This document shows positions 1 to 5,972 of a stretch of DNA of 6,120 bases, in pieces. Numbering within the stretch: the stretch's first letter is position 1; every line of letters begins with the position of its first letter. Made by a program: the position numbers and the translations under genes. The stretch spans positions 1-6,120 of the forward strand of contig NZ_CABTZZ010000062.1 in assembly GCF_902489465.1 (NCBI RefSeq), read 5' to 3'. The DNA is from an uncultured Varibaculum sp. (GTDB lineage Bacteria; Actinomycetota; Actinomycetes; Actinomycetales; Actinomycetaceae). Under the pieces are notes generated by a model that saw only the letters and a list, made by a program, of their open reading frames with translations, searched no databases and was not told where the DNA came from.

Positions 1-148
1 CCGGCCCGCCTTTTCATGCTTCTATCTATTCTTGAGTTTTAGGGCTAATGCCGGGCTAAGTAACATTTTTTGTGTCTTTATTTTGGTGTTTTTACTGGTG
101 GTATTGCGTAATTTGGGGATTGTATAGCTTATTGAGCTGGTTTTCTAA

Positions 149-170
149 GGGGAGCTGACTCTCCGTTTTT
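149..170 (+). terminator. Rho-independent terminator of a gene left of the window
   Basis: GGGGAG (149-154) pairs with CTCTCC (159-164), including one G-U pair, around a CTGA tetraloop, and GTTTTT follows at once. The T-run lies only on the + strand side, so it should end a transcript coming from the left edge. The rest of 1-241 shows no convincing coding frame. A TATCGC/GCGATA hairpin (187-208) just downstream of the transporter gene has no T-run on the minus strand, so I do not call it a terminator. Confidence 0.5.
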
Positions 171-241
171 GTCTCTATTTGCGCGGTATCGCTGTAGGTA
201 GCGCGATAGTCTCGGTTTGCTTAACTATACAGATTGCCCAG

Positions 242-1147
242 TTAGTGTTTTAAGGTTTCGTGGGCAGCGTGCCCTTCGGGCTCAATCTGCAGGGTGCAAT
301 GTTCTATCTTGCGTGGGAAATGGGTTTTCATACATTCTTCTACCTGGTGTAACACTTCCAGGGCATGACCATCCCGGTAGCACTCCTTGGCGATAATGAT
401 ATGTGCTGATAAAAGCACGGTTTGGGAGTTTAATGGCCATACGTGCAGGTCATGGATTCCAATTACATGTTCTACCTGCAAAATATGGTTCCTAATTTCC
501 GCGACCTTCAATTCGCTGGGTGTGCGGTCTAGCAGGATTGATCCCGCGTCTTTTAACAACTTGTAGCCGCGCGGCAGCATGGCGCCGGCAATCAGTAAGG
601 ATATTACGGCGTCTACCCGGGTAATGCCGCTAATACGGGTAATAATGCCGCCAGCGATCACTCCGACAGAGGAAATCGCATCTACGGAAACCTCCAGGAA
701 TGCGGCTCTAATATTTAAATTGTCACGATGGCGTCCTAGCATTACCAGCATTGATGCCAAATTGCCCAGTAAGCCGGCCACCGCCCAGGCAGCCATCTGA
801 GTACCGTCAACCGCAGTAGGAGTAAGAAGCCGAATACCTGCTTGGTATCCGATGATCGTACAGATGATTATGATCATGCCGGCCTGGATTCCGCCTGCAA
901 TTGCTTCTAGGCGGGCATAGCCATAGGTGAGTTCACCGCTAGCAGGGCGAGTCATCAACGTAGCAGTGAAAGCAGCTAAGAATAAGCCTATGGAATCAAT
1001 CGCCACGTGTCCGGTATCTGCCGCTAAAGCCAGAGAACCCGAAATAATAGAGCCGATTAACTGGGCAACCAGTACCCCCAAGGTGATACCAGCGGCAATT
1101 AGCAGACGGGTACGGGTAGATTCACTGGTAGAAGCATGTTGATGCAC
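242..1147 (-). CDS. CDF-family cation efflux transporter (CzcD/ZitB type)
   Basis: Inner-membrane cation diffusion facilitator of about 301 residues, expected to exchange cytoplasmic Zn2+ (or Co2+/Cd2+) for protons. After a short His-containing N-terminus (MHQH), the first helices carry the family signature SGSLALAAD-TGH-VAID. Metal-site residues D44, H47 and D51 lie in this stretch. A conserved cytoplasmic loop (YGYARLEAIAG) follows near residue 75. The fifth helix holds E152-x-x-x-D156, where E. coli-type zinc transporters have H-x-x-x-D. A C-terminal cytoplasmic metal-binding domain contains HDLHVWPL. The start chosen is GTG at 1147, with AGAGGTGG just upstream. The frame stays open to a TTG at 1243, but the extra 32 residues resemble nothing in the family and that codon has no ribosome binding site. 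It is transcribed away from the purC homologue. The family call is firm; the metal is inferred. Confidence 0.93.
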   Translation of the reverse strand: MHQHASTSESTRTRLLIAAGITLGVLVAQLIGSIISGSLALAADTGHVAIDSIGLFLAAFTATLMTRPASGELTYGYARLEAIAGGIQAGMIIIICTIIGYQAGIRLLTPTAVDGTQMAAWAVAGLLGNLASMLVMLGRHRDNLNIRAAFLEVSVDAISSVGVIAGGIITRISGITRVDAVISLLIAGAMLPRGYKLLKDAGSILLDRTPSELKVAEIRNHILQVEHVIGIHDLHVWPLNSQTVLLSAHIIIAKECYRDGHALEVLHQVEECMKTHFPRKIEHCTLQIEPEGHAAHETLKH

Positions 1148-1183
1148 GGTGACGCCACCTCTTACTAAGGGATACCTAAATAA

Positions 1184-1198
1184 GTAACATTTTGCTAC
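1184..1198. promoter_or_regulatory. Imperfect dyad upstream of the CDF gene, possible operator
   Basis: GTAACATTTTGCTAC is a 15-nt near-palindrome (outer arms GTA/TAC, one mismatched pair next to them) in the CDF gene leader, 37-51 nt upstream of its GTG start. Efflux genes are often controlled by metal-sensing repressors that bind AT-rich dyads. No specific regulator's consensus is recognised, so the operator role is inference from position and symmetry only. Confidence 0.2.
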
Positions 1199-1224
1199 CT
1201 CAACCAAACCAATTCCAATAAAAT

Positions 1225-1251
1225 TTGTCAACAGCCCTCCCAAATTTAAAT
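1225..1251 (+). promoter_or_regulatory. Putative promoter of the purC homologue
   Basis: TTGTCA (1225-1230) with TTAAAT (1246-1251) 15 nt downstream resembles a sigma-70/SigA-type promoter with a short spacer. Transcription would begin near 1258, giving a very short leader with the GGAAG ribosome binding site (1259-1263) at its start. The same bases read TTGACA on the minus strand (1231-1226), a perfect -35 for the divergent CDF gene, but no good minus-strand -10 is seen at the right distance. The two promoters may overlap here. Confidence 0.3.
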
Positions 1252-1273
1252 AAAAGATGGAAGAATGATAAAT

Positions 1274-2185
1274 ATGTCGTCAAGTGATACTCCGGCGCTA
1301 CGTGGATGGCGCCATTTGTTTTCTGGTAAAGAACGAGAAGTTTACTACCCCGCGGGACAATCGGCTCATGATTCCGACACCGTGATGATTCTGGCTACCG
1401 ACCGTTTCAGTGCCTATGGTCAGGTATTTCCCACTGAAATCCCCGGTAAAGGTATTGCTCTTACCCAACTGACTACCTGGTGGTTGGAACAGCTTGGGGA
1501 TTCGATTCCCAATCATTTTCTATCTACGTCTTCGGTACCAGAGATGGTGGCCGGACGAGCGATGATTTGCCGTCGCCTCGACATGTATCCCTTGGAATGC
1601 CATGTGTCTGGTTATCTGGCAGGTGAAGCATGGCGGGAGTATCAGGCGAAAGGCACTATCGGGGGTGCGCGGATGCCGGCGGGGTTGCAACAGGATCAAA
1701 AACTAGAGGAACCAGTTTTTAATCCGGTAGCAAAGACTCAGATGGGAAGGCACGATAGTAACGTTTCTTGGGAAGCGCTACAGTCCTTGGTCGGCAGTGG
1801 ACGTGTGGATCAAATTATCGAGTACTCGCTAGATCTGTACCAGCGAGCGGCCAAGATTGCTTGGGACTGCGGGATTATTTTGGGATCCACCAAGTTCGAG
1901 TTTGGCTCCGCTCTTCCCTATGGTGGCGAGGCCGTGGTATTAGGAGATGAGGTACTGACCCCCGATTCTTCGCGTTTTTGGAATGCCGATAGCTATGAAG
2001 TGGGAAAGCGTAATCCCCGGCTAGATACCCAGATATTGCGTGATTGGGTCGATTCTGACGCGTGTCAGTGGCAGCCCTATAAACGGCAAGAACCCCCGCA
2101 GATTCCCGCGGATGTGGTGAAGCAAACTTCTGACCGTTATCAAGAAATCTACGAGACGCTCACGGGGCGTACCCTAAACGAATAA
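1274..2185 (+). CDS. purC: SAICAR synthetase (PurC) homologue with altered active-site residues
   Basis: This is a 303-residue homologue of phosphoribosylaminoimidazole-succinocarboxamide synthase, the cytosolic enzyme joining CAIR and aspartate with ATP in purine synthesis. Recognisable family segments, in order: SGKEREVY (17-24), DRFSAY near 43-48, IPGKG (56-60), GRAMICRRLDM (94-104), PLEC (106-109), GYLAG (113-117), KFEFG (207-211) and GDEVLTPDSSRFW (224-236). Length fits the actinobacterial/yeast type. Several near-invariant residues differ: G49 for Asp in SAYD, S112 for Arg and E118 for Ser in the first family signature, Q156 for the acidic residue after K154, and S205 for Asp in DxKxEFG. 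K19, R21, K207, E209, D225, D231 and R234 remain. The frame has no break. ATG 1274 is preferred over 1265 because GGAAG lies 10 nt upstream. No other purine gene is adjacent. Homology is certain; SAICAR synthetase activity is doubtful. Confidence 0.85.
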   Translation: MSSSDTPALRGWRHLFSGKEREVYYPAGQSAHDSDTVMILATDRFSAYGQVFPTEIPGKGIALTQLTTWWLEQLGDSIPNHFLSTSSVPEMVAGRAMICRRLDMYPLECHVSGYLAGEAWREYQAKGTIGGARMPAGLQQDQKLEEPVFNPVAKTQMGRHDSNVSWEALQSLVGSGRVDQIIEYSLDLYQRAAKIAWDCGIILGSTKFEFGSALPYGGEAVVLGDEVLTPDSSRFWNADSYEVGKRNPRLDTQILRDWVDSDACQWQPYKRQEPPQIPADVVKQTSDRYQEIYETLTGRTLNE

Positions 2186-2197
2186 GCCGACAGATTT

Positions 2198-2281
2198 TCC
2201 ACAGGCAATATCCACAGATAATGCTGCGGTTTTACTCCAGTTAACAACCCTGTGGATATTGCCTGTGGATATTTGTTTTTT
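2198..2281 (+). terminator. Long-stem terminator after purC, built of inverted TCCACAG repeats
   Basis: A perfect 20-bp inverted repeat (arms 2198-2217 and 2250-2269) encloses a 32-nt loop and is followed by a T-rich tract ending in six T (2276-2281). It starts 13 nt after the purC stop, so termination of purC is the simplest role. Each arm holds two copies of TCCACAG spaced 13 nt apart, giving four copies as two facing tandem pairs. The corresponding nonamers TTTTCCACA (2195-2203) and three ATATCCACA-type sites (2208-2216, 2251-2259 and 2264-2272, the last two on the minus strand) resemble DnaA boxes. The long loop is unusual for a simple terminator. Confidence 0.55.
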
Positions 2282-2373
2282 CACTAGCTTAATAACCTGA
2301 AATGTCAAATTACTTCTAGTTAACCTCAGGTAAACCTTGAGGGTATTAAGGGTTTGGACTGGTAGAAATGGTA

Positions 2374-2404
2374 TTCAAGCTACTAGCTGCAACAATGGTA
2401 AAAT
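2374..2404 (+). promoter_or_regulatory. Weak candidate promoter for the small ORF at 2429
   Basis: TAAAAT (2399-2404) differs from the -10 consensus by one base. TTCAAG (2374-2379), 19 nt upstream, is a poor -35. Initiation near 2411 would place the GGGG ribosome binding site at 2418-2421 in a leader of about 18 nt. Support is mainly the -10 and its spacing to the ORF. Confidence 0.22.
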
Positions 2405-2428
2405 CTCGCGGTAGCCTGGGGATAACCA

Positions 2429-2551
2429 GTGACAAAACTCCTAAAAAGTAGAAGAATCACCGGAGTGTGTAGAGGTTTTCAACAGCGAATATTTGCGGAG
2501 GTATTCGGAAAGCGCGGCCTTGAGCAGGTGCTTAACGAAACCCTCAAGTAA
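2429..2551 (+). CDS. Possible small basic protein, 40 aa, unknown function
   Basis: A GTG-started frame of 40 codons, preceded by GGGG (2418-2421) at 7-nt spacing and ending in TAA inside the loop of a strong hairpin terminator. The product (MTKLLKSRRITG... ending GLEQVLNETLK) has nine Lys/Arg and three Glu, one Cys (C14), no membrane segment or signal peptide, and a C-terminal half from about residue 17 that could form an amphipathic helix. I recognise no family. Ribosome binding site, ORF and terminator together favour a real gene over chance. Against it, rare AGA, CGA and ATA codons are frequent in the short frame, and the opposite strand is also open across the same bases. It could instead be a non-coding transcript. 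Confidence 0.35.
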   Translation: MTKLLKSRRITGVCRGFQQRIFAEVFGKRGLEQVLNETLK

Positions 2552-2566
2552 TTGCTTGAGGGTTTT
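2538..2566 (+). terminator. Rho-independent terminator of the small ORF
   Basis: A perfect 11-bp stem, AAACCCTCAAG (2538-2548) with CTTGAGGGTTT (2555-2565), encloses a 6-nt loop and ends in TTTT. The TAA stop of the 40-codon ORF is the first part of the loop. A further CTTGAG copy at 2519-2524 could pair with CTCAAG at 2543-2548 instead, which would disrupt the terminator. On the minus strand only TTT follows, so + strand function is favoured. Confidence 0.55.
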
Positions 2567-2630
2567 AATCTCTTCCAGGTTAAGGGGCAGCCTGGCTATA
2601 GGTAAACCGAATACGGAGCAGCAACTAGAT

Positions 2631-2670
2631 AAAAAACTGCTGCCCGACAAATTATTTTGCCGAGCAGCAG
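2631..2670 (-). terminator. Rho-independent terminator of the minus-strand gene run
   Basis: Read on the minus strand, the sequence from 2670 to 2637 folds into a 15-bp stem with a 4-nt loop (2652-2655), followed by TTTTTT (2636-2631). Two positions are G-U pairs in the minus-strand RNA but would be A-C mismatches in a plus-strand RNA, so the structure is strand-specific. It lies about 57 nt after the stop of the GlsB-like gene and probably ends that transcript. Confidence 0.75.
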
Positions 2671-2726
2671 CCCAGAGTAAAAATTTTTAGCAGCCTAAAC
2701 TACTAAAACATCCAAGTGGCTAGCAG

Positions 2727-2978
2727 TTACTTGGTCTTCTTATTGGTGATTCCCAAGTAGACGCTAATCAAACCAACTGCGATCACGATTGCCACGATAA
2801 AACTAATAAAGCCGTGACCGTCGCCAATAATCTTGGCTAGGATCCAGTCAGACAGACCAGCAGAAACCATGCCGATGATGATGGTGATGATCATCCCCAT
2901 GTTTTGTTTGCCCTTCATGAAGAAGCGCGCTAGAGCCCCGATAATGCCGCCAACAATAATTGAACCGATGATTCCCAT
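2727..2978 (-). CDS. GlsB/YeaQ/YmgE-family small membrane protein
   Basis: An 83-residue integral membrane protein of the transglycosylase-associated (Transgly_assoc) family. Members are induced by stress in several bacteria, but their molecular function is not established. The family-typical start MGIIGSIIVGGIIGALARFFMKG forms the first helix. A second hydrophobic stretch follows a short basic loop (about 27-46), and a third spans about 57-77 before a basic tail ending KKTK. Glycine-rich helix faces and total length match the family. GAGGG lies 6 nt upstream of the ATG. The gene sits 20 bp after a decayed exporter gene on the same strand, so its promoter may lie within that remnant or further upstream. 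Confidence 0.85.
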   Translation of the reverse strand: MGIIGSIIVGGIIGALARFFMKGKQNMGMIITIIIGMVSAGLSDWILAKIIGDGHGFISFIVAIVIAVGLISVYLGITNKKTK

Positions 2979-2998
2979 TTTTATCCCTCGTTATTATC

Positions 2999-3381
2999 TT
3001 ACTGGTTACGATGCTTACGCTTCCTGTCTAGCACTCCAGGACGGTATTGTGCAAGAGCGACTGCCAAGGAAATGCATAGTAATCCCACTATTTCCCCCCA
3101 ATTTGGCAGGTGGCGGAGGCCGATCATGCTAACCACCTCACTTATCGCTGGCATTAAGCATGCTAACAGCGAAAATATATCGGGGCTCAAACGGCGTAGC
3201 GCCACTTGTTCTAAAGGGAATGGCAGCGCGGTAGACAGTATCCCTACGGCGACACAACAGAGTAAAACCCAACTACTTTGTCAACCAGCAGCAATCTCGG
3301 CAGAGCCGATTAGCGGCACGGTTAATAAGGCGCAGGAATCCGGTCAGAAATCTTGTTCGCTTTGCCCATCGTTTGATCCGC
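2999..3381 (-). pseudogene. Remnant of an RhtA/EamA-type drug/metabolite exporter, C-terminal end only
   Basis: Reading the minus strand in one frame gives LLTVPLIGSAEIAAG, an in-frame TGA (3283-3281), then WVLLCCVAVGILSTALPF, PLEQVALRRLSPDIF and a final hydrophobic helix ending in a basic tail and TAA at 2999. The order AVGILSTALPxxLExxALRRL matches the last third of RhtA-like exporters (E. coli RhtA has AVAILSTALPYSLEMIALTRL), which export threonine, homoserine and similar metabolites. A second in-frame TGA lies at 3346-3344. Coding resemblance fades near 3381, exactly where the preceding hydrolase gene stops. The N-terminal two thirds are absent, so no functional carrier can be made. GTG 3205 could start a 68-residue fragment, but no role for it is apparent. 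The upper boundary is approximate. Confidence 0.78.
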
Positions 3382-4215
3382 TTAGGGCTGTAAGTCTACA
3401 AATAGCGCGCGGTGATCGGAGATGGGCATCTCAATAGTGTCCACCTGTGAAATCTGGCAGGTGGGGGGAGCAAATAGCTGGTCAATATGGAATCGGGGGT
3501 GATCTGCCGGGAAAGTGGGGGCACTCGCGAAAGTCAAATAGGGGTAGACGGTGCGAGAGATCTCCTGGCGCAGATTCATATCGCCAACTAGCAGCGGGGT
3601 TGCCTTGCCAGCAAGTAGCGACATTCCCTGCCACGAGCGGATTAGTTGTCGTTTGGCGGTGTCTACCCCGAGGTCTAGATGGGTGCCGGCTACTAGAAAT
3701 TTTCCCTGCTCGGTAGTGATTTCGGCTCCTAGCAAGCTGCGGGTCTGCCCGCCATAAAACTTCCAGGTACGCGGATCCGGGCTGGAAATATTTATCCTGG
3801 GGGCAGCAGAACCGAGTTTGGCGCTTACCCAGCGCCGCACCGGATGAGGGGTAAGTAGTCCTACTCCGTACCCTCCCAGCAGTGGACGATCGGCGCAGAA
3901 AGGATTACGGGTTTTTCCGAGGGAATCGCTGGGTAGCGTTACCGGTAAGCGTAGCCCTAACAGAATTTGGCCGGCGAAAAAACTCAAAAATCGCTGCTGC
4001 CACTGCTTTCCAGAAACTTCGGTTAATGCATCTGCCAGAGCGCGGGTTTGGTCTACAAAACCGGAACGTGCCTGATAGAAGTCGACTTCTTGCAGACAAA
4101 TAGCATCGGGGTGATAATCACTAAACTGCTCCGCCAGTACTTGCCAGTGATCTCGCGATTGGGCTTTTCGCGCTGTGGGAGTGCCGTGTTGCAGATTTGC
4201 GCTGATAATCCGCAT
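3382..4215 (-). CDS. Endonuclease/exonuclease/phosphatase (EEP) family hydrolase
   Basis: A 277-residue, metal-dependent phosphoesterase of the fold shared by exonuclease III, DNase I and inositol phosphatases. The full catalytic set is visible: N7 (SANLQHG), E43 (LQEVD), H179 (GTHLD), D212 and N214 (GDMN), D245 (HIDQLF) and the terminal D267-H268 pair (SDH). With no signal peptide or membrane segment it should act in the cytoplasm. The sequence does not fix the substrate, which could be nucleic acid, a phospholipid headgroup or another phosphodiester. Its ATG lies one base after the msrB stop (TAA-T-ATG) with only a weak upstream AGG, so translation is probably coupled to msrB. Its stop abuts the exporter remnant. 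Confidence 0.9.
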   Translation of the reverse strand: MRIISANLQHGTPTARKAQSRDHWQVLAEQFSDYHPDAICLQEVDFYQARSGFVDQTRALADALTEVSGKQWQQRFLSFFAGQILLGLRLPVTLPSDSLGKTRNPFCADRPLLGGYGVGLLTPHPVRRWVSAKLGSAAPRINISSPDPRTWKFYGGQTRSLLGAEITTEQGKFLVAGTHLDLGVDTAKRQLIRSWQGMSLLAGKATPLLVGDMNLRQEISRTVYPYLTFASAPTFPADHPRFHIDQLFAPPTCQISQVDTIEMPISDHRALFVDLQP

Positions 4216-4216
4216 A

Positions 4217-4618
4217 TTATTCGGCCTGAAAATCTAGGCAGATCGAGTTAATGCAATAGCGCTGTCCCGTAGGCATGTCGGGTGCGTCCTCAAAAACATG
4301 ACCCAAGTGGCTTTGGCAGTTAGCGCAACGCACCTCGGTTCTCTCCATGCCATGGGAAGAGTCCTGATGGTAAGTGACCGCGGCGTCCTCGGGTTGGAAA
4401 AATGCGGGCCAACCGCAGTGGGAATCAAACTTGGTATCGGAGCGGAATAACTCTGCCCCGCAGGCACGGCAACGGTAGATGCCCTGTCGCTTCTCATGTA
4501 GGTATTTTCCGGTGCCGGGGCGTTCAGTACCTGCTTCGCGCAAAACATGGTATTCGCTGGCATCTAGGCGGGCTCGCCAATCAGTCTCACTTGCGTGGCG
4601 AGGATCAAAATCACTCAT
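4217..4618 (-). CDS. msrB: Peptide-methionine (R)-S-oxide reductase MsrB
   Basis: A 133-residue cytosolic repair enzyme that reduces the R-diastereomer of methionine sulfoxide in proteins using thioredoxin. The order of motifs is canonical: zinc-binding C50-x-x-C53 (YRCRACGAELF), then DSHCGWPAF with the probable recycling cysteine C68. Next come the second zinc pair C98-x-x-C101, GHVFEDAP, and the catalytic C122 in RYCINS. C122 is encoded by TGC, so this is a cysteine rather than a selenocysteine enzyme. AAAGGA lies 6 nt before the ATG and overlaps the end of the channel gene, whose stop is only 3 nt upstream. The gene sits in the middle of a tight operon with the channel and the EEP hydrolase. 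No MsrA domain is fused. Confidence 0.97.
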   Translation of the reverse strand: MSDFDPRHASETDWRARLDASEYHVLREAGTERPGTGKYLHEKRQGIYRCRACGAELFRSDTKFDSHCGWPAFFQPEDAAVTYHQDSSHGMERTEVRCANCQSHLGHVFEDAPDMPTGQRYCINSICLDFQAE

Positions 4619-4621
4619 AAC

Positions 4622-5806
4622 TTATCCTTTCTGCAAATCATTCTCGCCCACCAATTTGCGAGCCAAACGATGAACTTCTTCCTCGGAACGGTCACGGCTT
4701 AGGTAGCGTACTTGTTGCGGTTGAATCCGGCGAGAAACCAAAGCCCAAGGCACTTCCTTCACCAACCACTGAATTAGTTGTTCCCGCAGGTAACAGCGTA
4801 ATACCCATAAATCAGAGCTATCGGCTGCCGACACTGAGATCCGAACTGTCTGACAGTCGGCGGTCATATCGGATACTTCGACGCTGGCGCTGCGCCCGTC
4901 CCAAAGCTCAGTTCCGGAAAGCAGGAGATCCACTTGTGCCCGAATGGAATCAATGGGGGCAGAGTAGTCTAGTTGCAATTCCACTATCCCTAACTGTTGA
5001 CTGTGTTTACGCGTCCAGTTCTCAAACTTCTGCTGGGTGAAATGGGTGGACGGCACAATCATGCGCCGTTCATCGTAAAGGTTAAGCACCACGTAAGTGA
5101 GGGTGATTTCTTCTACCGTACCCAGCTCTTTTGTTCCATCCAAACCAGGAACCTGCACCTTGTCGCCGACCCGGAGGGCATCTGAAAGCGCCATCTGGAC
5201 TCCCGCGAACACATTAGCCAGAGTTGACTGGGCAGCCAAAGTAGCCACGATTGAGGCCACCCCTGCCGAGGCCAGCATGGAGCTCATGGCCACTTGGGCA
5301 GATGGGAAAGTTAATATGGCGCTAGAAATCCCCACTACTACTACAACTGCTTGCAGTAGCCTGCGAATCACCTGTGCTTGGGTGAGCATTTTCGAACGGC
5401 TGCGTGAGGGTTTCTCGCGGTTGGCGTTAACCGCCACATCTTCAATGAAGTAACAGATGCGGGTGATCAAAAAAGTAAAAGCTAAAATGACCGCGATTAG
5501 CAGTCCTTGGCTGAACCTGCCAATACCAGTCGAGCGGGAAATCTCTAGACCCGAAGTAGTGTATTTCCAGCCGAGATAGGCGCCCAAGATCATCAGCGTC
5601 ACCAAGAGGCTGCGGGTGGCACGATTGAGTACCAGTTGAGTTAAGGGTTCGCGCTTAGCCAGCAGTTTCAAAATAGCAACAGTAATTAGAGCCAAGACAA
5701 AACCCGCCAGCACCCCCACGCCCATGCCCGCGAGACTAGTTAACCAGTCAAAAACTTGTTCGACGGTTTCATCTGACGAGGACGTGTCTAAAGGTTGCAG
5801 CTGCAT
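4622..5806 (-). CDS. MscS-family mechanosensitive ion channel
   Basis: A 394-residue inner-membrane channel predicted to open under membrane tension and release solutes during hypo-osmotic shock. Four hydrophobic helices (about 26-50, 64-84, 99-121 and 148-170) precede the pore helix at 176-210, whose Ala/Gly pattern (LASAGVASIVATLAAQSTLANVFAG) is the MscS signature. VGDKV (213-217) opens the beta domain, and a cytoplasmic alpha/beta domain follows to a charged C-terminus. VPSTHF (251-256) replaces the IPN motif of E. coli MscS, a variant I associate with this longer subfamily. Only a poor AGGA lies next to the ATG at 5806, so the start is less certain, though the first helix needs an N-terminus near here. 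It is the first gene of an operon with msrB and the EEP hydrolase. Confidence 0.92.
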   Translation of the reverse strand: MQLQPLDTSSSDETVEQVFDWLTSLAGMGVGVLAGFVLALITVAILKLLAKREPLTQLVLNRATRSLLVTLMILGAYLGWKYTTSGLEISRSTGIGRFSQGLLIAVILAFTFLITRICYFIEDVAVNANREKPSRSRSKMLTQAQVIRRLLQAVVVVVGISSAILTFPSAQVAMSSMLASAGVASIVATLAAQSTLANVFAGVQMALSDALRVGDKVQVPGLDGTKELGTVEEITLTYVVLNLYDERRMIVPSTHFTQQKFENWTRKHSQQLGIVELQLDYSAPIDSIRAQVDLLLSGTELWDGRSASVEVSDMTADCQTVRISVSAADSSDLWVLRCYLREQLIQWLVKEVPWALVSRRIQPQQVRYLSRDRSEEEVHRLARKLVGENDLQKG

Positions 5807-5843
5807 ATTCCTAGACTACGTTTCACCGGCGAAAAATGCAGTC

Positions 5844-5873
5844 ATTAAACTCCTAGAATCCGCGGTGAATCAA
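5844..5873 (-). promoter_or_regulatory. Putative promoter of the channel-msrB-EEP operon
   Basis: On the minus strand TTGATT (5873-5868) and TTTAAT (5849-5844) are separated by 18 nt. The -10 differs from consensus at one position and the -35 at two. The start would fall near 5837, giving a leader of about 30 nt before the channel ATG. This is the best minus-strand match between the operon and the tRNA cluster. Confidence 0.4.
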
Positions 5874-5902
5874 AGTTGTGAGAGGCTTCATAGGCTAACG
5901 CT

Positions 5903-5932
5903 TTGCCTTTAGTTACTTAATGCCGGTAAGCT
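5903..5932 (+). promoter_or_regulatory. Putative promoter of the tRNA cluster
   Basis: TTGCCT (5903-5908) and TAAGCT (5927-5932) are 18 nt apart, which would start a transcript near 5939, about 34 nt before the tRNA-Glu. It is arranged back to back with the operon promoter at 5844-5873. Confidence 0.35.
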
Positions 5933-5972
5933 TATTCAAGTCTGAGCCGAGGCCATTAGGCTAGGCCGCAAG

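Noticed and set aside
470..530. Mobile element or CRISPR signals anywhere in the window
   Set aside because: No transposase, integrase, terminal inverted repeats or regular repeat-spacer array was seen. The interval given is only a placeholder for a window-wide negative.
1148..1243. 32-residue N-terminal extension of the CDF transporter
   Set aside because: It would start at TTG without a ribosome binding site and run through the divergent promoter region, while GTG 1147 has AGAGGTGG upstream and gives the usual family length.
2195..2272. Replication origin
   Set aside because: The DnaA-box-like sites are few, three of the four deviate from consensus, and there is no dnaA/dnaN context or AT-rich unwinding region. 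A terminator or DnaA-binding dyad is the safer reading.
2368..2451. 27-codon plus-strand ATG frame before the 40-codon ORF
   Set aside because: It has no good ribosome binding site, the peptide is nondescript, and it overlaps the better-supported GTG frame.
2441..2650. Minus-strand 69-codon frame with a Leu/Lys-rich, helix-like segment
   Set aside because: Its only start is a TTG inside the minus-strand terminator hairpin with no ribosome binding site. The plus strand offers better signals over the same bases. A decayed gene fragment cannot be excluded, but nothing identifies one.
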